In this document: piece by piece, positions 29,089 through 38,179 of the stretch
Layout: each line of letters starts with the position of its first letter
How positions within the stretch are numbered: position 1 is the stretch's first letter
Origin: Sphingomonas rubra
GTDB lineage: Bacteria > Pseudomonadota > Alphaproteobacteria > Sphingomonadales > Sphingomonadaceae
NCBI RefSeq assembly: GCF_900115745.1
Contig: NZ_FOXP01000004.1
Location: forward strand, 2,501-66,500
Length of the DNA: 64,000 nt
Reading direction: 5' to 3'
Program-made: the position numbers and the translations under genes
Notes under the pieces: model-generated
The model's database searches: none
The model's input: only the letters and a program-made list of their open reading frames with translations
Told to the model about the DNA's origin: nothing

Positions 29089-29806
29089 CCGCCAGCCGCG
29101 ACGACACGTCGGCCTGCGCCGCGCGGCTCTCGGCGAGCAGCGACGGCAGGCGGTGCGACGGCGGCCCGGTGAACAGCGCATGCGCGTCGAGCAGCAGTTT
29201 CAGCCCAGCGAGCATCCCGCGTCCGCCGACCTCCGCCAAGGGGCCGAGCGGCCAGCTCATATGGCCCGACACCTCGCCGCGCGGCGCCACCACCAGCCGC
29301 AGCACGGCTTCGGTCTCGCCGCCCAGCCGCCCGGTCTCACGCGTGCCGACGATCACGCCCGCCATTACCCCGGTCTCGCGCAACAGCCGTTCGAAGCGTT
29401 GCTGCGCGGTCGCCTCCCACCCGTCGAGCGCGCCCCGCCGGTCGAGCACCAAATCCCCCTCGATCCGCACCAGCAACTGCGTCGTGCCGTCGGGCGCCGA
29501 CACCGCCCAATGCGGCTCCAGCAGCGTGTCCTGTTCGCGGAAGGCGACGCGCAGCGCCTCGGGCAGCGTCGGCCCGCCCGGCGCCCCCGCCACCCGCCCG
29601 GCCGGCCAGCCCAGCACGTCGCGGAAGAACGGCCAGGCATCGTCGGCGAACCCGGCCAGCGCCCGTGCCACCGCCTCGCCATCGGCGGCCCGTTGCGGCG
29701 TGGGCCACGCGCCGATCCGCGCCAGTGCGGCGGGCGCGACAACCAGCCCGACCGGCTGGAGATAGCCGATCCAGTCGCTCGGCCGGTCATCGTCCCCGCG
29801 GCTCAC
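29080..29806 (-). pseudogene. drmMI-like DISARM methyltransferase, N-terminal fragment
   Basis: About 240 aa from a GTG that overlaps the drmD stop (GTGA). DWIGYLQPVGLVVAPAAL and RFERLLRETGVMAGVIVG resemble the N-terminus of large Eco57I/PglX-type adenine methyltransferases of DISARM class 1. The segments GEVSGHMSWPL and HRLPSLLAESRAAQADVSSR complete the N-terminal domain. The methyltransferase motifs (such as NPPY) are absent because the frame runs into the drmA fragment near 29090. The family call is from recollection of conserved segments and should be tested by a profile search. Confidence 0.65.
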
Positions 29807-32800
29807 GCGACCGGCCACAGATAGACGAGGCCGATCGGCTCCAGCCGCGTCGCCTGCACCCGCGCGGCGGCACGCAGCCGCTCGGGCTCGCGGATCAGTT
29901 CGTCGTCCAGCCGGGTCGCGGCGCGCTGCCACGACCGACGGTCGGCTGCGCGCTGCCGTGCCTCGGCGGGATCGAGCAGCAGCGCGAGCTGCCCGTCGTC
30001 GCTGCCGCGTTCGCGCGCGATGCGGGCGATGCGCTGTTCGAGCAGCACCTCCAGGCTGCGCGCCTCCGCCGCCGCCCGGCGCGCCAGTTCGGCCGCGACC
30101 CGTTCGGCGCGGACGGCGGCGCGCGCCTCCAGCGCCGGGCGCAAGTCGGCGACGTCGCGGCCCGCGTGCGCGGTGGCGAGGCGCGCGGTATCGGGATCGG
30201 CATCTGCGGCGGTGCGCAATGCGTCGATCAGCTCCTCCAGCACCCGCGCCTCCGCCTCACGCCCCTCGGCCAGCGGGCGGAGCGGCGGCAGGTCGCGCCA
30301 GTCGGCGGCGACGCTCAGCACCTCCTCGTGCAGCCGCGCCGCCTTCTCGCCGTACAGCGCCAGCCGGCCGAGCAGGATCACGCGAGGGGAGGGTGTCGCC
30401 GGGGTGCGGATGACGCAGGCGCGCTCCAGTCCCTGCCGGAACCCCGCCGACAGGAACCGCCCGAGCAGCCGCCGCACCAGCCGATGCTCCAGATGCAGCT
30501 GCACCACGTCGCCGGCATCGCGCCCGTCAGGCAGGATCGCCGGCGCGAAGCTGACCCGCCGCACCCCGGCATCGGCGCTGGCGCGCCATTCGCCCGGACG
30601 CTCGCCGGGACGCAGTGGGCGCGCGCGCAGTTCGTCAAGCAGCGGCTGCCAGCTCGGATCGCCGGCCAGCGCCGCCTGGTCGAGCGCGAACACCGGCGTG
30701 TCGCCGACCGCGGCGGCGCCGTCCCACCCGCCGCCGGTCCGCGTCAGCGCCAGCCCGACCACCGATTGCAGGTCATGCGGATCGACGCCGACCCGCGCCC
30801 GCGCCCTCTCCAGCGTCGCGGCCAGGTCCGCCTGCTCGCGCCGCAGCCGTGCCAGCCGCGCCTCCGCCCCGTCGTCCAGATCGCGGACGGCTGCGCGGAC
30901 CCGCTCGTCGGCGCGTTCGTCGCGGATGCGGTCGGCGAGGTCGCGCACCGCCGCCCGGTCGATGCCGCCGCCGCCGAGCCGGTCGGCGATCCGGGCGCCC
31001 AGCACCTCGCCCGCCGATCCCAATTGCCGGCGGATCGCCTCCGTCTTGCGCACCAGCGCGTCGAGCACGACGTCCTCGGGCCGCTGCGCGTAGACGAAGT
31101 AGCGGCAGGTGACGGTGGGGCTGGGTTGCAGCTTGCGGTCGATCCGCCCGTTGCGCTGTTCCAGCCGCGATGGGTTCCACGGCAGGTCGACATGGATCAG
31201 GTCGTGGCATTGCGCCTGAAGGTTGATGCCCTCGCGCGCGGCGTCGGTGCACAGCAGGATGCGCAAGGGATCGGCGGGATCGTTGAACGCGCGCTTGATG
31301 GCGTCGCGCCGCTCGGTCGAGGTGACGCCCGTGAAACTGTCGATCCGCCGGTCCTCATGGGTGTCGGCGGGATCGAGCAGCACCTGCAACTGCCGCTGAA
31401 GCCAGCGGCGCGTATCCTCATACTCGGTGAACAGGATCAGCCGCCGGTCGCGCCAGCGCCCGTCCGCATCGAGCAGATGCGCCCGCGCCCAATCCACTAT
31501 CCAGCGCACCCGCGCGTCCGGCGCGCTGCGGCCCGCGTCCGCCACCGCCAGCATCGCCGCGGCATGCGCGCGTTCCGCCGCCAGCAGCGTCGCCGGCGTT
31601 CCCGCCGCCCCGATCAGCGCCGCCGCCTCGTCCGCCGCGCCCTCGGCCCGGTCGAGCCGGTCGAGTGCCGCCGCTTCGTCCTCGGCCCGCTCCGGTGCAT
31701 CGGACTCGGCCGGTTCGACGATCGCCGCCGCCTCGCCCGCGATCGCGCGGTCGAGGCCCGCCAGATGGACGCGCAACGTTCGCGCGAACGCCGGGATCGA
31801 CGACAGCAGGCGTTGCTGCAAGCCGACGAAACCCAGCCGCGCCCGCGCCGCCTGCGCCCCCGACAGCCCGGCGATGCGGCGTTCGCGCCGGGCGCGATAC
31901 TCCGCGAGCATCGCCGCCAGCACCAGCTCGGGCGCGTCCGCCGCCAGGCCGTCGATCACCACCGGCTCGACCACCCGTTCCGGAAACGCCTCGCCGAGCG
32001 CGCGCAGGTCGCTCTTCAGCCGCCGCACCATCACCGGTTCCAAGTCGGCGGGCCGCACCGGCACGCCCCGCGTGAAGCGCTGCGGGTCGAGCAGTTCCAG
32101 CAGGGTCGCGAAGCTGTTCGGGTGGCCATTATGCGGCGTCGCCGACAGGAACAGGCGGTGCTCGAACCGTTCGGACAGGTCGCGCAGGGATCGCGTGAAC
32201 TGGCTCTCGATCGCGTAGCGCCCGCCGCCGGCCGGGGCGGCATGATGCGCCTCGTCCAGGATCAGCAGCGACCGGGCGCGGAAATCCTCCAGCACGTCGC
32301 GCAGCCCCGCGACATAGGCTTCCTCGCCGAGCAGCCGGTGCGACAGGATGAAGCGCGATCCCGCCGCCCAGGGGTTGGCGCCGTAGCCGCGCCGCCGTCG
32401 CAATTCCTCCAGATGGCGCGCGTCGACGATCTCGAAGGCGAGGCCGAACTTGCTCTGCAACTCGTCGCGCCACTGGCCGGTCATCGCCGCGGGGGCCAGC
32501 ACCACCGTGTAATCGACGCGCCGCCGCAGCAGCAGCTCGCGCAGCACCAGCCCGGCCTCCACCGTCTTGCCCAGGCCGACATCGTCGGCGATCAGCAGGT
32601 TGACGCGCGGCAGCCGCAACGCCTTGCGAAGCGGCAGCAGCTGGTACGGGTCCAGCCGGATGCCGGCGCGGAACGGCGCCTGGAACAGGTCGCGCTCGGC
32701 GGCAGTGGCGGTGCGCCAGCGCACAGTACGCAGATAGGCGGAGAAGGTCGCCGCGTCGCCGCCGCCGCGTCCGCCTTCCCGACCCAGCGACGCCCATGCC

Positions 32801-33000
32801 TCCTCGTCGTGCAGCCGCGCGTCGACTTCGGCGCTCCACAGCACCCGCGCGTCCTCGCCATTGGCGTCGTCGTCGATACAGGCGATGCGATGCCCGTCGA
32901 GCGGCCCGTCCGGCTGCGCCTCGACCATCCACAACCGCCCACGCAGCGACACGAACTGCCCGACCATCGGCGCGGGCGCGCGCTGCTGTGTCTCGGCCAT
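29803..33000 (-). CDS. drmD: DISARM SNF2-like helicase DrmD
   Basis: 1,065 aa and apparently intact. SNF2 motifs in order: I, IADDVGLGKTVEAGLVLREL; II, LLILDEAHHA; III, LFLSATPHNGH; V-VI, LCTDAAREGINLQAQCHDLI and PSRLEQRNGRIDR. The N-terminus GQFVSLRGRLWMVEA and the LDPYQLLPLRKALRLPRVNL segment match the DrmD subgroup. DrmD is the first gene of class 1 DISARM phage defence, upstream of drmMI, drmA, drmB and drmC. Here only fragments of drmMI and drmA follow, so the system is probably inactive. AAGGGG precedes the start ATG. Confidence 0.88.
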   Translation of the reverse strand: MAETQQRAPAPMVGQFVSLRGRLWMVEAQPDGPLDGHRIACIDDDANGEDARVLWSAEVDARLHDEEAWASLGREGGRGGGDAATFSAYLRTVRWRTATAAERDLFQAPFRAGIRLDPYQLLPLRKALRLPRVNLLIADDVGLGKTVEAGLVLRELLLRRRVDYTVVLAPAAMTGQWRDELQSKFGLAFEIVDARHLEELRRRRGYGANPWAAGSRFILSHRLLGEEAYVAGLRDVLEDFRARSLLILDEAHHAAPAGGGRYAIESQFTRSLRDLSERFEHRLFLSATPHNGHPNSFATLLELLDPQRFTRGVPVRPADLEPVMVRRLKSDLRALGEAFPERVVEPVVIDGLAADAPELVLAAMLAEYRARRERRIAGLSGAQAARARLGFVGLQQRLLSSIPAFARTLRVHLAGLDRAIAGEAAAIVEPAESDAPERAEDEAAALDRLDRAEGAADEAAALIGAAGTPATLLAAERAHAAAMLAVADAGRSAPDARVRWIVDWARAHLLDADGRWRDRRLILFTEYEDTRRWLQRQLQVLLDPADTHEDRRIDSFTGVTSTERRDAIKRAFNDPADPLRILLCTDAAREGINLQAQCHDLIHVDLPWNPSRLEQRNGRIDRKLQPSPTVTCRYFVYAQRPEDVVLDALVRKTEAIRRQLGSAGEVLGARIADRLGGGGIDRAAVRDLADRIRDERADERVRAAVRDLDDGAEARLARLRREQADLAATLERARARVGVDPHDLQSVVGLALTRTGGGWDGAAAVGDTPVFALDQAALAGDPSWQPLLDELRARPLRPGERPGEWRASADAGVRRVSFAPAILPDGRDAGDVVQLHLEHRLVRRLLGRFLSAGFRQGLERACVIRTPATPSPRVILLGRLALYGEKAARLHEEVLSVAADWRDLPPLRPLAEGREAEARVLEELIDALRTAADADPDTARLATAHAGRDVADLRPALEARAAVRAERVAAELARRAAAEARSLEVLLEQRIARIARERGSDDGQLALLLDPAEARQRAADRRSWQRAATRLDDELIREPERLRAAARVQATRLEPIGLVYLWPVA

Positions 33001-33329
33001 GCTGAACCCCTTCCGGCGGGGCAGTGCAGGCGAGGGGGTGCGGGGCCAAGCAAGGGTGGGTCCATCGCGGATGCAACAACATGGTTCTTCGAGGTAAAAG
33101 TAGCTTCATTCCGGATGTTTCGGGTTCGCCCGAAAGCGGCGTTCGCTACAGGATGCGGCGTCATCGGAAGGAGATCGTCGCTGATCTCTTTCACCTTCCC
33201 CGGCGAAGGCCGGGGGCCAGGTGGGAAGAGGATCGTAAGTAGCTCAAGCCGTCACCCAACTGGACCCCGGCCTGCGCCGGGGAGGCAGAAGATGGCGGAG
33301 GTTCGGCGATATTTTCGGGAGGGTAGGGG
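33001..33329. repeat. Divergent drmD-cas3 region with REPIN-like double palindrome
   Basis: Positions 33194-33285 hold two inverted CCCCGGC...GCCGGGG palindromes (CCCCGGCGAAGGCCGGGG near 33196 and CCCCGGCCTGCGCCGGGG near 33266), the same type as at 6211-6358. The rest should contain the promoters of drmD and cas3. I see no gene. Confidence 0.6.
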
Positions 33330-35834
33330 ATGACCGAGACCGTGCAGACACCGTGGGCAAAGCTGGACCGTGACGAGGACGATCGGGTGACGGCGGCGCT
33401 GCCGCTGGTCGACCATTGCCTGGACGTCGGCACGGTGTTCGAGATCGTACTTGCCGCGTGGCGGCGACCGCTGGAGGTCGCCGCCGGCCGGCCGCTGACC
33501 CCGCTCGACATCGCCCGGCTGACCGTGCTGGTGGCGCTGCACGACCTGGGCAAGGCCAATCGCGGCTTTCAGGCGCGGATCGATCCGAAGCAGCCGAGGA
33601 TCGGCCATACCGGCCAAGTCGTGGCGTTGTTGGAGGGGCCGATCCGGCGCACCCCGGCCGGCCGAATGCTCAACGGCCTGATCGACGACTGGGGCGCCTA
33701 TCCGCATTTCGCGGCGGTGATGGCGCACCATGGCAGGCCGCTGGAGGAGTTCAGCGAGGACGCGATGGCGCCGGAGGACCCGTGGCGGCGCCACGTCGAT
33801 CACTGGAAGGCCGGTGCCGATGGCGATCCGACCGCGCATGTGCTGACGCTGATCGACGCCGTGCGCGCGCGCTGGCCGCTGGCGTGGGAGGAGGGGCCGC
33901 CGCTGCCCGAGGCGCATCGCTTCGTCGCGCTGTTCGCCGGGCTGGTGACGCTCGCCGATTGGCTCGGCTCCGACACGCGGCGCTTCCCGGTCGAGGGGCC
34001 GCACGGTGCGGCGCGCGACGCGATGCGGCTGGCGGAGGCGCAACAGGCGGCTGCCGCGCGCGGTTTCCTGCCGCTTCCCACCCCGTTCGGCGACTTCGCG
34101 GCGGCGTTGGAGTACCCGCCGCACGGCTTCCAGACGGACGCTGCCGCCGATCTCGGCCCGGTCGCGCTGATCGAGGCGGAGACCGGATCGGGCAAGACGG
34201 AGGCGGCGCTGTGGCGCTGGCTGGAGCTGCGCCGCCGCGGCGAGGTCGACGGCCTGTTCTTCGCCCTGCCGACCCGGTCGGCGGCGGTGCAGTTGCACAA
34301 GCGCGTCAACGACATGCTGAGACGCGTCTGGGGCGAGGACGCGCCCGAGGCGGTGCTGGCGGTGCCCGGTTACCTTCGGTCGGGCGACGCGACCGGGCAG
34401 GCGCTGCCGGGCTACGCCGTCCGCTGGGACCGGGGCGAGCCGGGCGAGGAGGATGCGCGCTGGGCGGCGGAGCGGGCCAACCGCTTCCTCGCGGCGCGGG
34501 TCGCCGTCGGCACGATCGACCAGGCGCTGCTCGGCACGCTGCCGGTCAAGCACGCGCTGTTCCGCGCGGGCGTCCTGTCACGCAGCCTGCTGGTGGTGGA
34601 CGAGGTCCACGCGTCCGACGCGTACATGATCGGGCTGCTCGAACGCCTGCTCGACCATCATGTCGCGGTCGGCGGACGGGCGCTGCTGCTGTCGGCGACG
34701 CTGGGGGCTGCGGCGCGGGCGCGGTTGCTCAAGACGCCGGCTCCGTCGCTCGAGGCCGCGACCGGGCTGCCCTATCCGGCGCTGTCGGGGCGGGGGCACG
34801 ATCTGCGCCCGGCCGCGGGCGCGGCGCGTGCCGGCAAACGGGTGCGGATCGAGATCGCCGGGATCATCGACGACGCCGATGCGGTCGCCGCGCGCGCCGT
34901 CGCTGCGGCAAGGAACGGTGCCAAGGTCCTCGTCGTCCGCAACAGCGTGGCCGGTGCGATCGCCGTCGCGCAGGCGGTGGCGGCGCGGGCGCCCGATCTC
35001 GCCTTCGCGGTGAACGGCGTGGCGACCCTCCATCACGGCCGCTTCGCCCCCGACGACCGCAAGCTGCTCGACGCGGCGGTGGAGGAGGCGTTCGGCAAGG
35101 AGCGCGCGCCCGGCGGGCAGGTGCTGGTCGGCACGCAGACGCTGGAACAGTCGCTCGACATCGATGCGGACCTGCTCCTCACCGACCTCGCGCCGATGGA
35201 CGTGCTGTTGCAGCGCATCGGCCGGTTGCATCGGCACGGACGCGACGATCGCGGCGCCTTCGCCGACGCGCGCGTGGTCGTCCTGCGCCCCGCCGAGCGC
35301 GACCTGCGGCCGCTCCTCGACCGGACGCGGGGTCGTCACGGCCTCGGCCCGGTCTATCGCGACTTCCGCCAGCTCGAAGCGACGCTGCGCCTGCTCGAAG
35401 AAACCCCCGACCTCGTCATCCCGCGCGACAATCGCCGCCTGGTCGAAGGGGCGACGCACGACGAGGCGCTCGCCGTGGTGACGCGCGATTGGGGCACCGC
35501 CGGGCAGAACCACACGGCCAGCCGATCGAGCGCGGTCGCGTCCGACCGCAACACGGCGGAGGTCGTCGCCCTGGACCTGTCGAAGCGCTTCACCGAACTG
35601 CGGTGGAATCCCGGCGGGGAAGAGGCGATGACCCGGCTCGGCGCGCGCGACGTGCTGGTCGATCTCGATCCGCCGCTGCGCGGCCCATTCGGTCTGCCGG
35701 TCGACCGGATCGCGATCCCCGGCTGGATGCGGATCGCGCCCGGCGCCGAGGTGGAGCGGATCGACGATCGCCGGTTCCGCATCGACGGCCGCCGCTTCGC
35801 CTACGGTCCCTGGGGATTGCAGGCGGGAAGTTAG
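33330..35834 (+). CDS. cas3: CRISPR-associated helicase/nuclease Cas3
   Basis: 834 aa. An N-terminal HD nuclease has His29 (LVDHCLD), His71-Asp72 (ALHDLGK), His133-His134 (AHHGRP) and Asp210 (LADWLGSD). The helicase has Walker A (ETGSGKT, Lys289), DEVH at 424-427, LLSATL near 453-458, and motif VI VLLQRIGRLHRHGR. Cas3 unwinds and degrades DNA marked by Cascade in type I CRISPR systems. All motifs are intact. No cas8e/cse1, cse2, cas7, cas5, cas6, cas1 or cas2 gene lies in the window; the next gene is an unrelated SGNH protein. The array is 5.4 kb away, across the drm remnants. A good Shine-Dalgarno (GGGAGGG) precedes the ATG. Confidence 0.93.
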   Translation: MTETVQTPWAKLDRDEDDRVTAALPLVDHCLDVGTVFEIVLAAWRRPLEVAAGRPLTPLDIARLTVLVALHDLGKANRGFQARIDPKQPRIGHTGQVVALLEGPIRRTPAGRMLNGLIDDWGAYPHFAAVMAHHGRPLEEFSEDAMAPEDPWRRHVDHWKAGADGDPTAHVLTLIDAVRARWPLAWEEGPPLPEAHRFVALFAGLVTLADWLGSDTRRFPVEGPHGAARDAMRLAEAQQAAAARGFLPLPTPFGDFAAALEYPPHGFQTDAAADLGPVALIEAETGSGKTEAALWRWLELRRRGEVDGLFFALPTRSAAVQLHKRVNDMLRRVWGEDAPEAVLAVPGYLRSGDATGQALPGYAVRWDRGEPGEEDARWAAERANRFLAARVAVGTIDQALLGTLPVKHALFRAGVLSRSLLVVDEVHASDAYMIGLLERLLDHHVAVGGRALLLSATLGAAARARLLKTPAPSLEAATGLPYPALSGRGHDLRPAAGAARAGKRVRIEIAGIIDDADAVAARAVAAARNGAKVLVVRNSVAGAIAVAQAVAARAPDLAFAVNGVATLHHGRFAPDDRKLLDAAVEEAFGKERAPGGQVLVGTQTLEQSLDIDADLLLTDLAPMDVLLQRIGRLHRHGRDDRGAFADARVVVLRPAERDLRPLLDRTRGRHGLGPVYRDFRQLEATLRLLEETPDLVIPRDNRRLVEGATHDEALAVVTRDWGTAGQNHTASRSSAVASDRNTAEVVALDLSKRFTELRWNPGGEEAMTRLGARDVLVDLDPPLRGPFGLPVDRIAIPGWMRIAPGAEVERIDDRRFRIDGRRFAYGPWGLQAGS

Positions 35835-35944
35835 CGCGTGCCACGCAATCCACCGGGTAGCGTTGCCGTCAGGCTGGTGTAAGGGACCGGCGCCAGAAAC
35901 CCGATCGGACGACGGCTCCGCTTCTCCAACTTGTCACGCGAACC

Positions 35945-36910
35945 ATGCCCGACCAGGATTTCCCGACTTCCGCCACACCACCAACGCGAACGTCGCCGGG
36001 GAGGTTGTTGGCTGACCGAACGGCCGTGCTCGTGGTCGGCCTGGTCGCCGGCTTCGCGGTCGGGCGATCCTTCGTGCCGCAGCCGGACGTCCCGCCGCCG
36101 ATCATCGCCGCCCCGGCGGACGTTCCGGGCAGCGGCGTCGCTACTCCGGCCGCGGTCGCTGCCCCCGCTGCGCCTGCCGTGTCGCCGCCGGCGGGCGTGG
36201 AGCGCGCGGTGGTGGAGCGGGTGGCGCGGACGGGGGTCGTCCGGGTCGGGGTGTTCGGCGATAGTTTCGGCGTCGGCGTGTGGGACGCGCTGTACCGACT
36301 ACTGCCCGAGAGCGAGGGGTATGAGGTGCTGCGCTTCAGTCGCGAGGCGACGGGGTTCACCCGCTACCGCGTCGACGATTTAGAGAAGCGCGCGCGCGAG
36401 CAGCTGGCCGCCAACCCGGTGGATGCCGCGGTCATCAGCCTGGGCGTCAACGACGCGCAGGACATGTGGGACGGCAAGCTCTACCCGTTCATGAGCGACG
36501 GCTGGAAGCAGGTCGTCGGCGATCGGGTCGACCGGTTCGTCGCGGTGGCGCGGTCGACGGGCGCGCGCGTCTACTGGGTCGGCCTGCCGGCGATGCGCGA
36601 TCCGGCGCTGGATGCCAAGGTGCAGGCGCTCAACGGCTTCTTCGCCGCCCATATGGCACGGCTGGGCGTCACCTTCATCGACACGCGGCGGTTGTCCGTC
36701 GATCCGCAAGGCCGCTATGCGAGCCACCTTCCCGATCCCCGATCCGGCACGCCCCGACTGGTCCGGACCGGCGACGGCATCCACATGATCGGCATCGGCT
36801 ATCAGCGCATCGTCGCCGAAGCGGTGGCCGCCATCCGCCGCTACGCCGCGCAGGTCCGGGAAGCGGCCCACCGCCCTGTGCCCGCCGCGCCGCCGGAGGG
36901 GGCACGATGA
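35945..36910 (+). CDS. DUF459-type SGNH/GDSL hydrolase, membrane-anchored
   Basis: 321 aa. A membrane anchor lies at about residues 26-42 (TAVLVVGLVAGFAVG), then a Pro/Ala-rich linker, then an SGNH domain: GDSFGVGVWDAL (block I Ser), SLGVNDAQ (block III Asn) and GDGIHMIGIGY (Asp-x-x-His). Family members act on O-acyl groups of cell-surface glycans, though DUF459 proteins are poorly characterised. It overlaps the next SGNH gene by 4 bp (ATGA at 36907), which in turn precedes an MBOAT acyltransferase gene. Confidence 0.83.
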   Translation: MPDQDFPTSATPPTRTSPGRLLADRTAVLVVGLVAGFAVGRSFVPQPDVPPPIIAAPADVPGSGVATPAAVAAPAAPAVSPPAGVERAVVERVARTGVVRVGVFGDSFGVGVWDALYRLLPESEGYEVLRFSREATGFTRYRVDDLEKRAREQLAANPVDAAVISLGVNDAQDMWDGKLYPFMSDGWKQVVGDRVDRFVAVARSTGARVYWVGLPAMRDPALDAKVQALNGFFAAHMARLGVTFIDTRRLSVDPQGRYASHLPDPRSGTPRLVRTGDGIHMIGIGYQRIVAEAVAAIRRYAAQVREAAHRPVPAAPPEGAR

Positions 36911-38178
36911 TCCCGCTGCTGCTCGCCGCTGCCGCGGCGCAGACGGGGGCGCAGGTCGCGGCGCCGGTGCCCTGCGCGACCGTGCTGTGCGATGCGGATC
37001 GCCTGCAATCCTTCTTCGCCCGGCTCGCCGCGACGCGCGGGCGGGGCGAGCCGGTGCGCATCGTCCAGATCGGCGACAGCCATACGGCGGGCGACCAGAT
37101 CACCGGCGCGTGGCGTAACGCGTTGCAGGCGCGCTACGGCGTCGGCGGGCGGGGCATGCTGGCGCCGGGGCGGCCGTACCAGGGCTATCTGACCCGCGGC
37201 GTCACCGCCGCACAGTCCGGCGGATGGTCGGTGCGCGGCATCTTCGGCCCCAGCTACGCCGCGGCGTCGACCGCGCGGCTGGGCTTGTCGGGCTATGCCC
37301 TATCCGCATCCGCACCGGGCGCCTGGCTGTCGCTGACCGCCGACACGGCCGCCCAGGCGTTCGACCGATTCACCGTGTGCGGCTGGGCCATGCCGGGCGG
37401 CGGCGCGGTGCAGCTGACCGCGGGCACGACGAGCGTGCAATGGTTGCTCGACGCCCCCGTGGCGGGGCCGCAATGCCGGACGATCGATACGCCCGCGGCG
37501 GCGACGAGCGCGCAGGTGAGCGTGCTCGCCGGGCCGGTGACGCTGACGTCGTGGACGGTGGAGCGGCGCGGGCGCGGCGGCGTGTCGCTGTCCAATTTGG
37601 GCGTGGTCGGGTCGCAGTTCCTCCATCTGGAGCGCGAGGACGAAGCGCTGGTCGCGGCCGAGCTGGCGGTGGCGCGGCCCGACCTGATCGTGATAGCCTT
37701 CGGCACCAACGAGGCGTTCAAGCCGAGCTTCTCCGCCGCCGACTATGACGCAGGCCTCCGGCGCGGGCTGCGGCGGGTGCAGCGACTGGCGCCGGGCGTG
37801 CCGATCCTGCTGCTCGGCGCGCCGGACAGCGCGACGGCGATCCCCTCGCTCCGCAACAGCGGCAGCGGCGAGGCGTCGGTCTGTCCGGGGCAGGCGAGGT
37901 GGGCGCCGCCCGCGGCGCTGCCCGTGGTGCAGGCGATCCAGCGGCAGCGCGCCAGCGAGGCCGGCGTCGCCTATTGGGACTGGGCGGCGCGGATGGGTGG
38001 CCGCTGCACCGCCGACGGCTGGGCGCAGGCGGTGCCGGCGCGGATGCGGGGCGATCGCGTGCACTTCACCAAGCCCGGCGCCGACGTGATCGCGGCGCTG
38101 CTGCAAGGGGATCTCGACGCTGCCGCGGCGGCGACGTCGACGCCGACGAGCGTGCCGGTCGGGCGGACACTGCGCTGA
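36907..38178 (+). CDS. Exported SGNH hydrolase-type esterase/acyltransferase
   Basis: 423 aa with a short signal peptide (MIPLLLAAAAAQTGAQVAA). The SGNH blocks are QIGDSHTAGDQITGAW (Ser), IAFGTNEAF (Asn) and DRVHFTKPGADVIAALL (Asp-x-x-His; here DRVHF). In PatA/PatB and AlgI/AlgJ-type systems, a periplasmic SGNH protein transfers acetyl groups delivered by the MBOAT partner. This gene ends one base before the MBOAT start, so it is the likely partner. Which glycan is modified cannot be read from the sequence. Confidence 0.82.
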   Translation: MIPLLLAAAAAQTGAQVAAPVPCATVLCDADRLQSFFARLAATRGRGEPVRIVQIGDSHTAGDQITGAWRNALQARYGVGGRGMLAPGRPYQGYLTRGVTAAQSGGWSVRGIFGPSYAAASTARLGLSGYALSASAPGAWLSLTADTAAQAFDRFTVCGWAMPGGGAVQLTAGTTSVQWLLDAPVAGPQCRTIDTPAAATSAQVSVLAGPVTLTSWTVERRGRGGVSLSNLGVVGSQFLHLEREDEALVAAELAVARPDLIVIAFGTNEAFKPSFSAADYDAGLRRGLRRVQRLAPGVPILLLGAPDSATAIPSLRNSGSGEASVCPGQARWAPPAALPVVQAIQRQRASEAGVAYWDWAARMGGRCTADGWAQAVPARMRGDRVHFTKPGADVIAALLQGDLDAAAAATSTPTSVPVGRTLR

Positions 38179-38179
38179 G

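Noticed and set aside
29665..33333. A 1,222-aa plus-strand open frame opposite drmD
   Set aside because: It is an antisense shadow of a high-GC gene: Arg/Gln-rich, low complexity and without motifs, while the minus-strand frame has complete SNF2 motifs.
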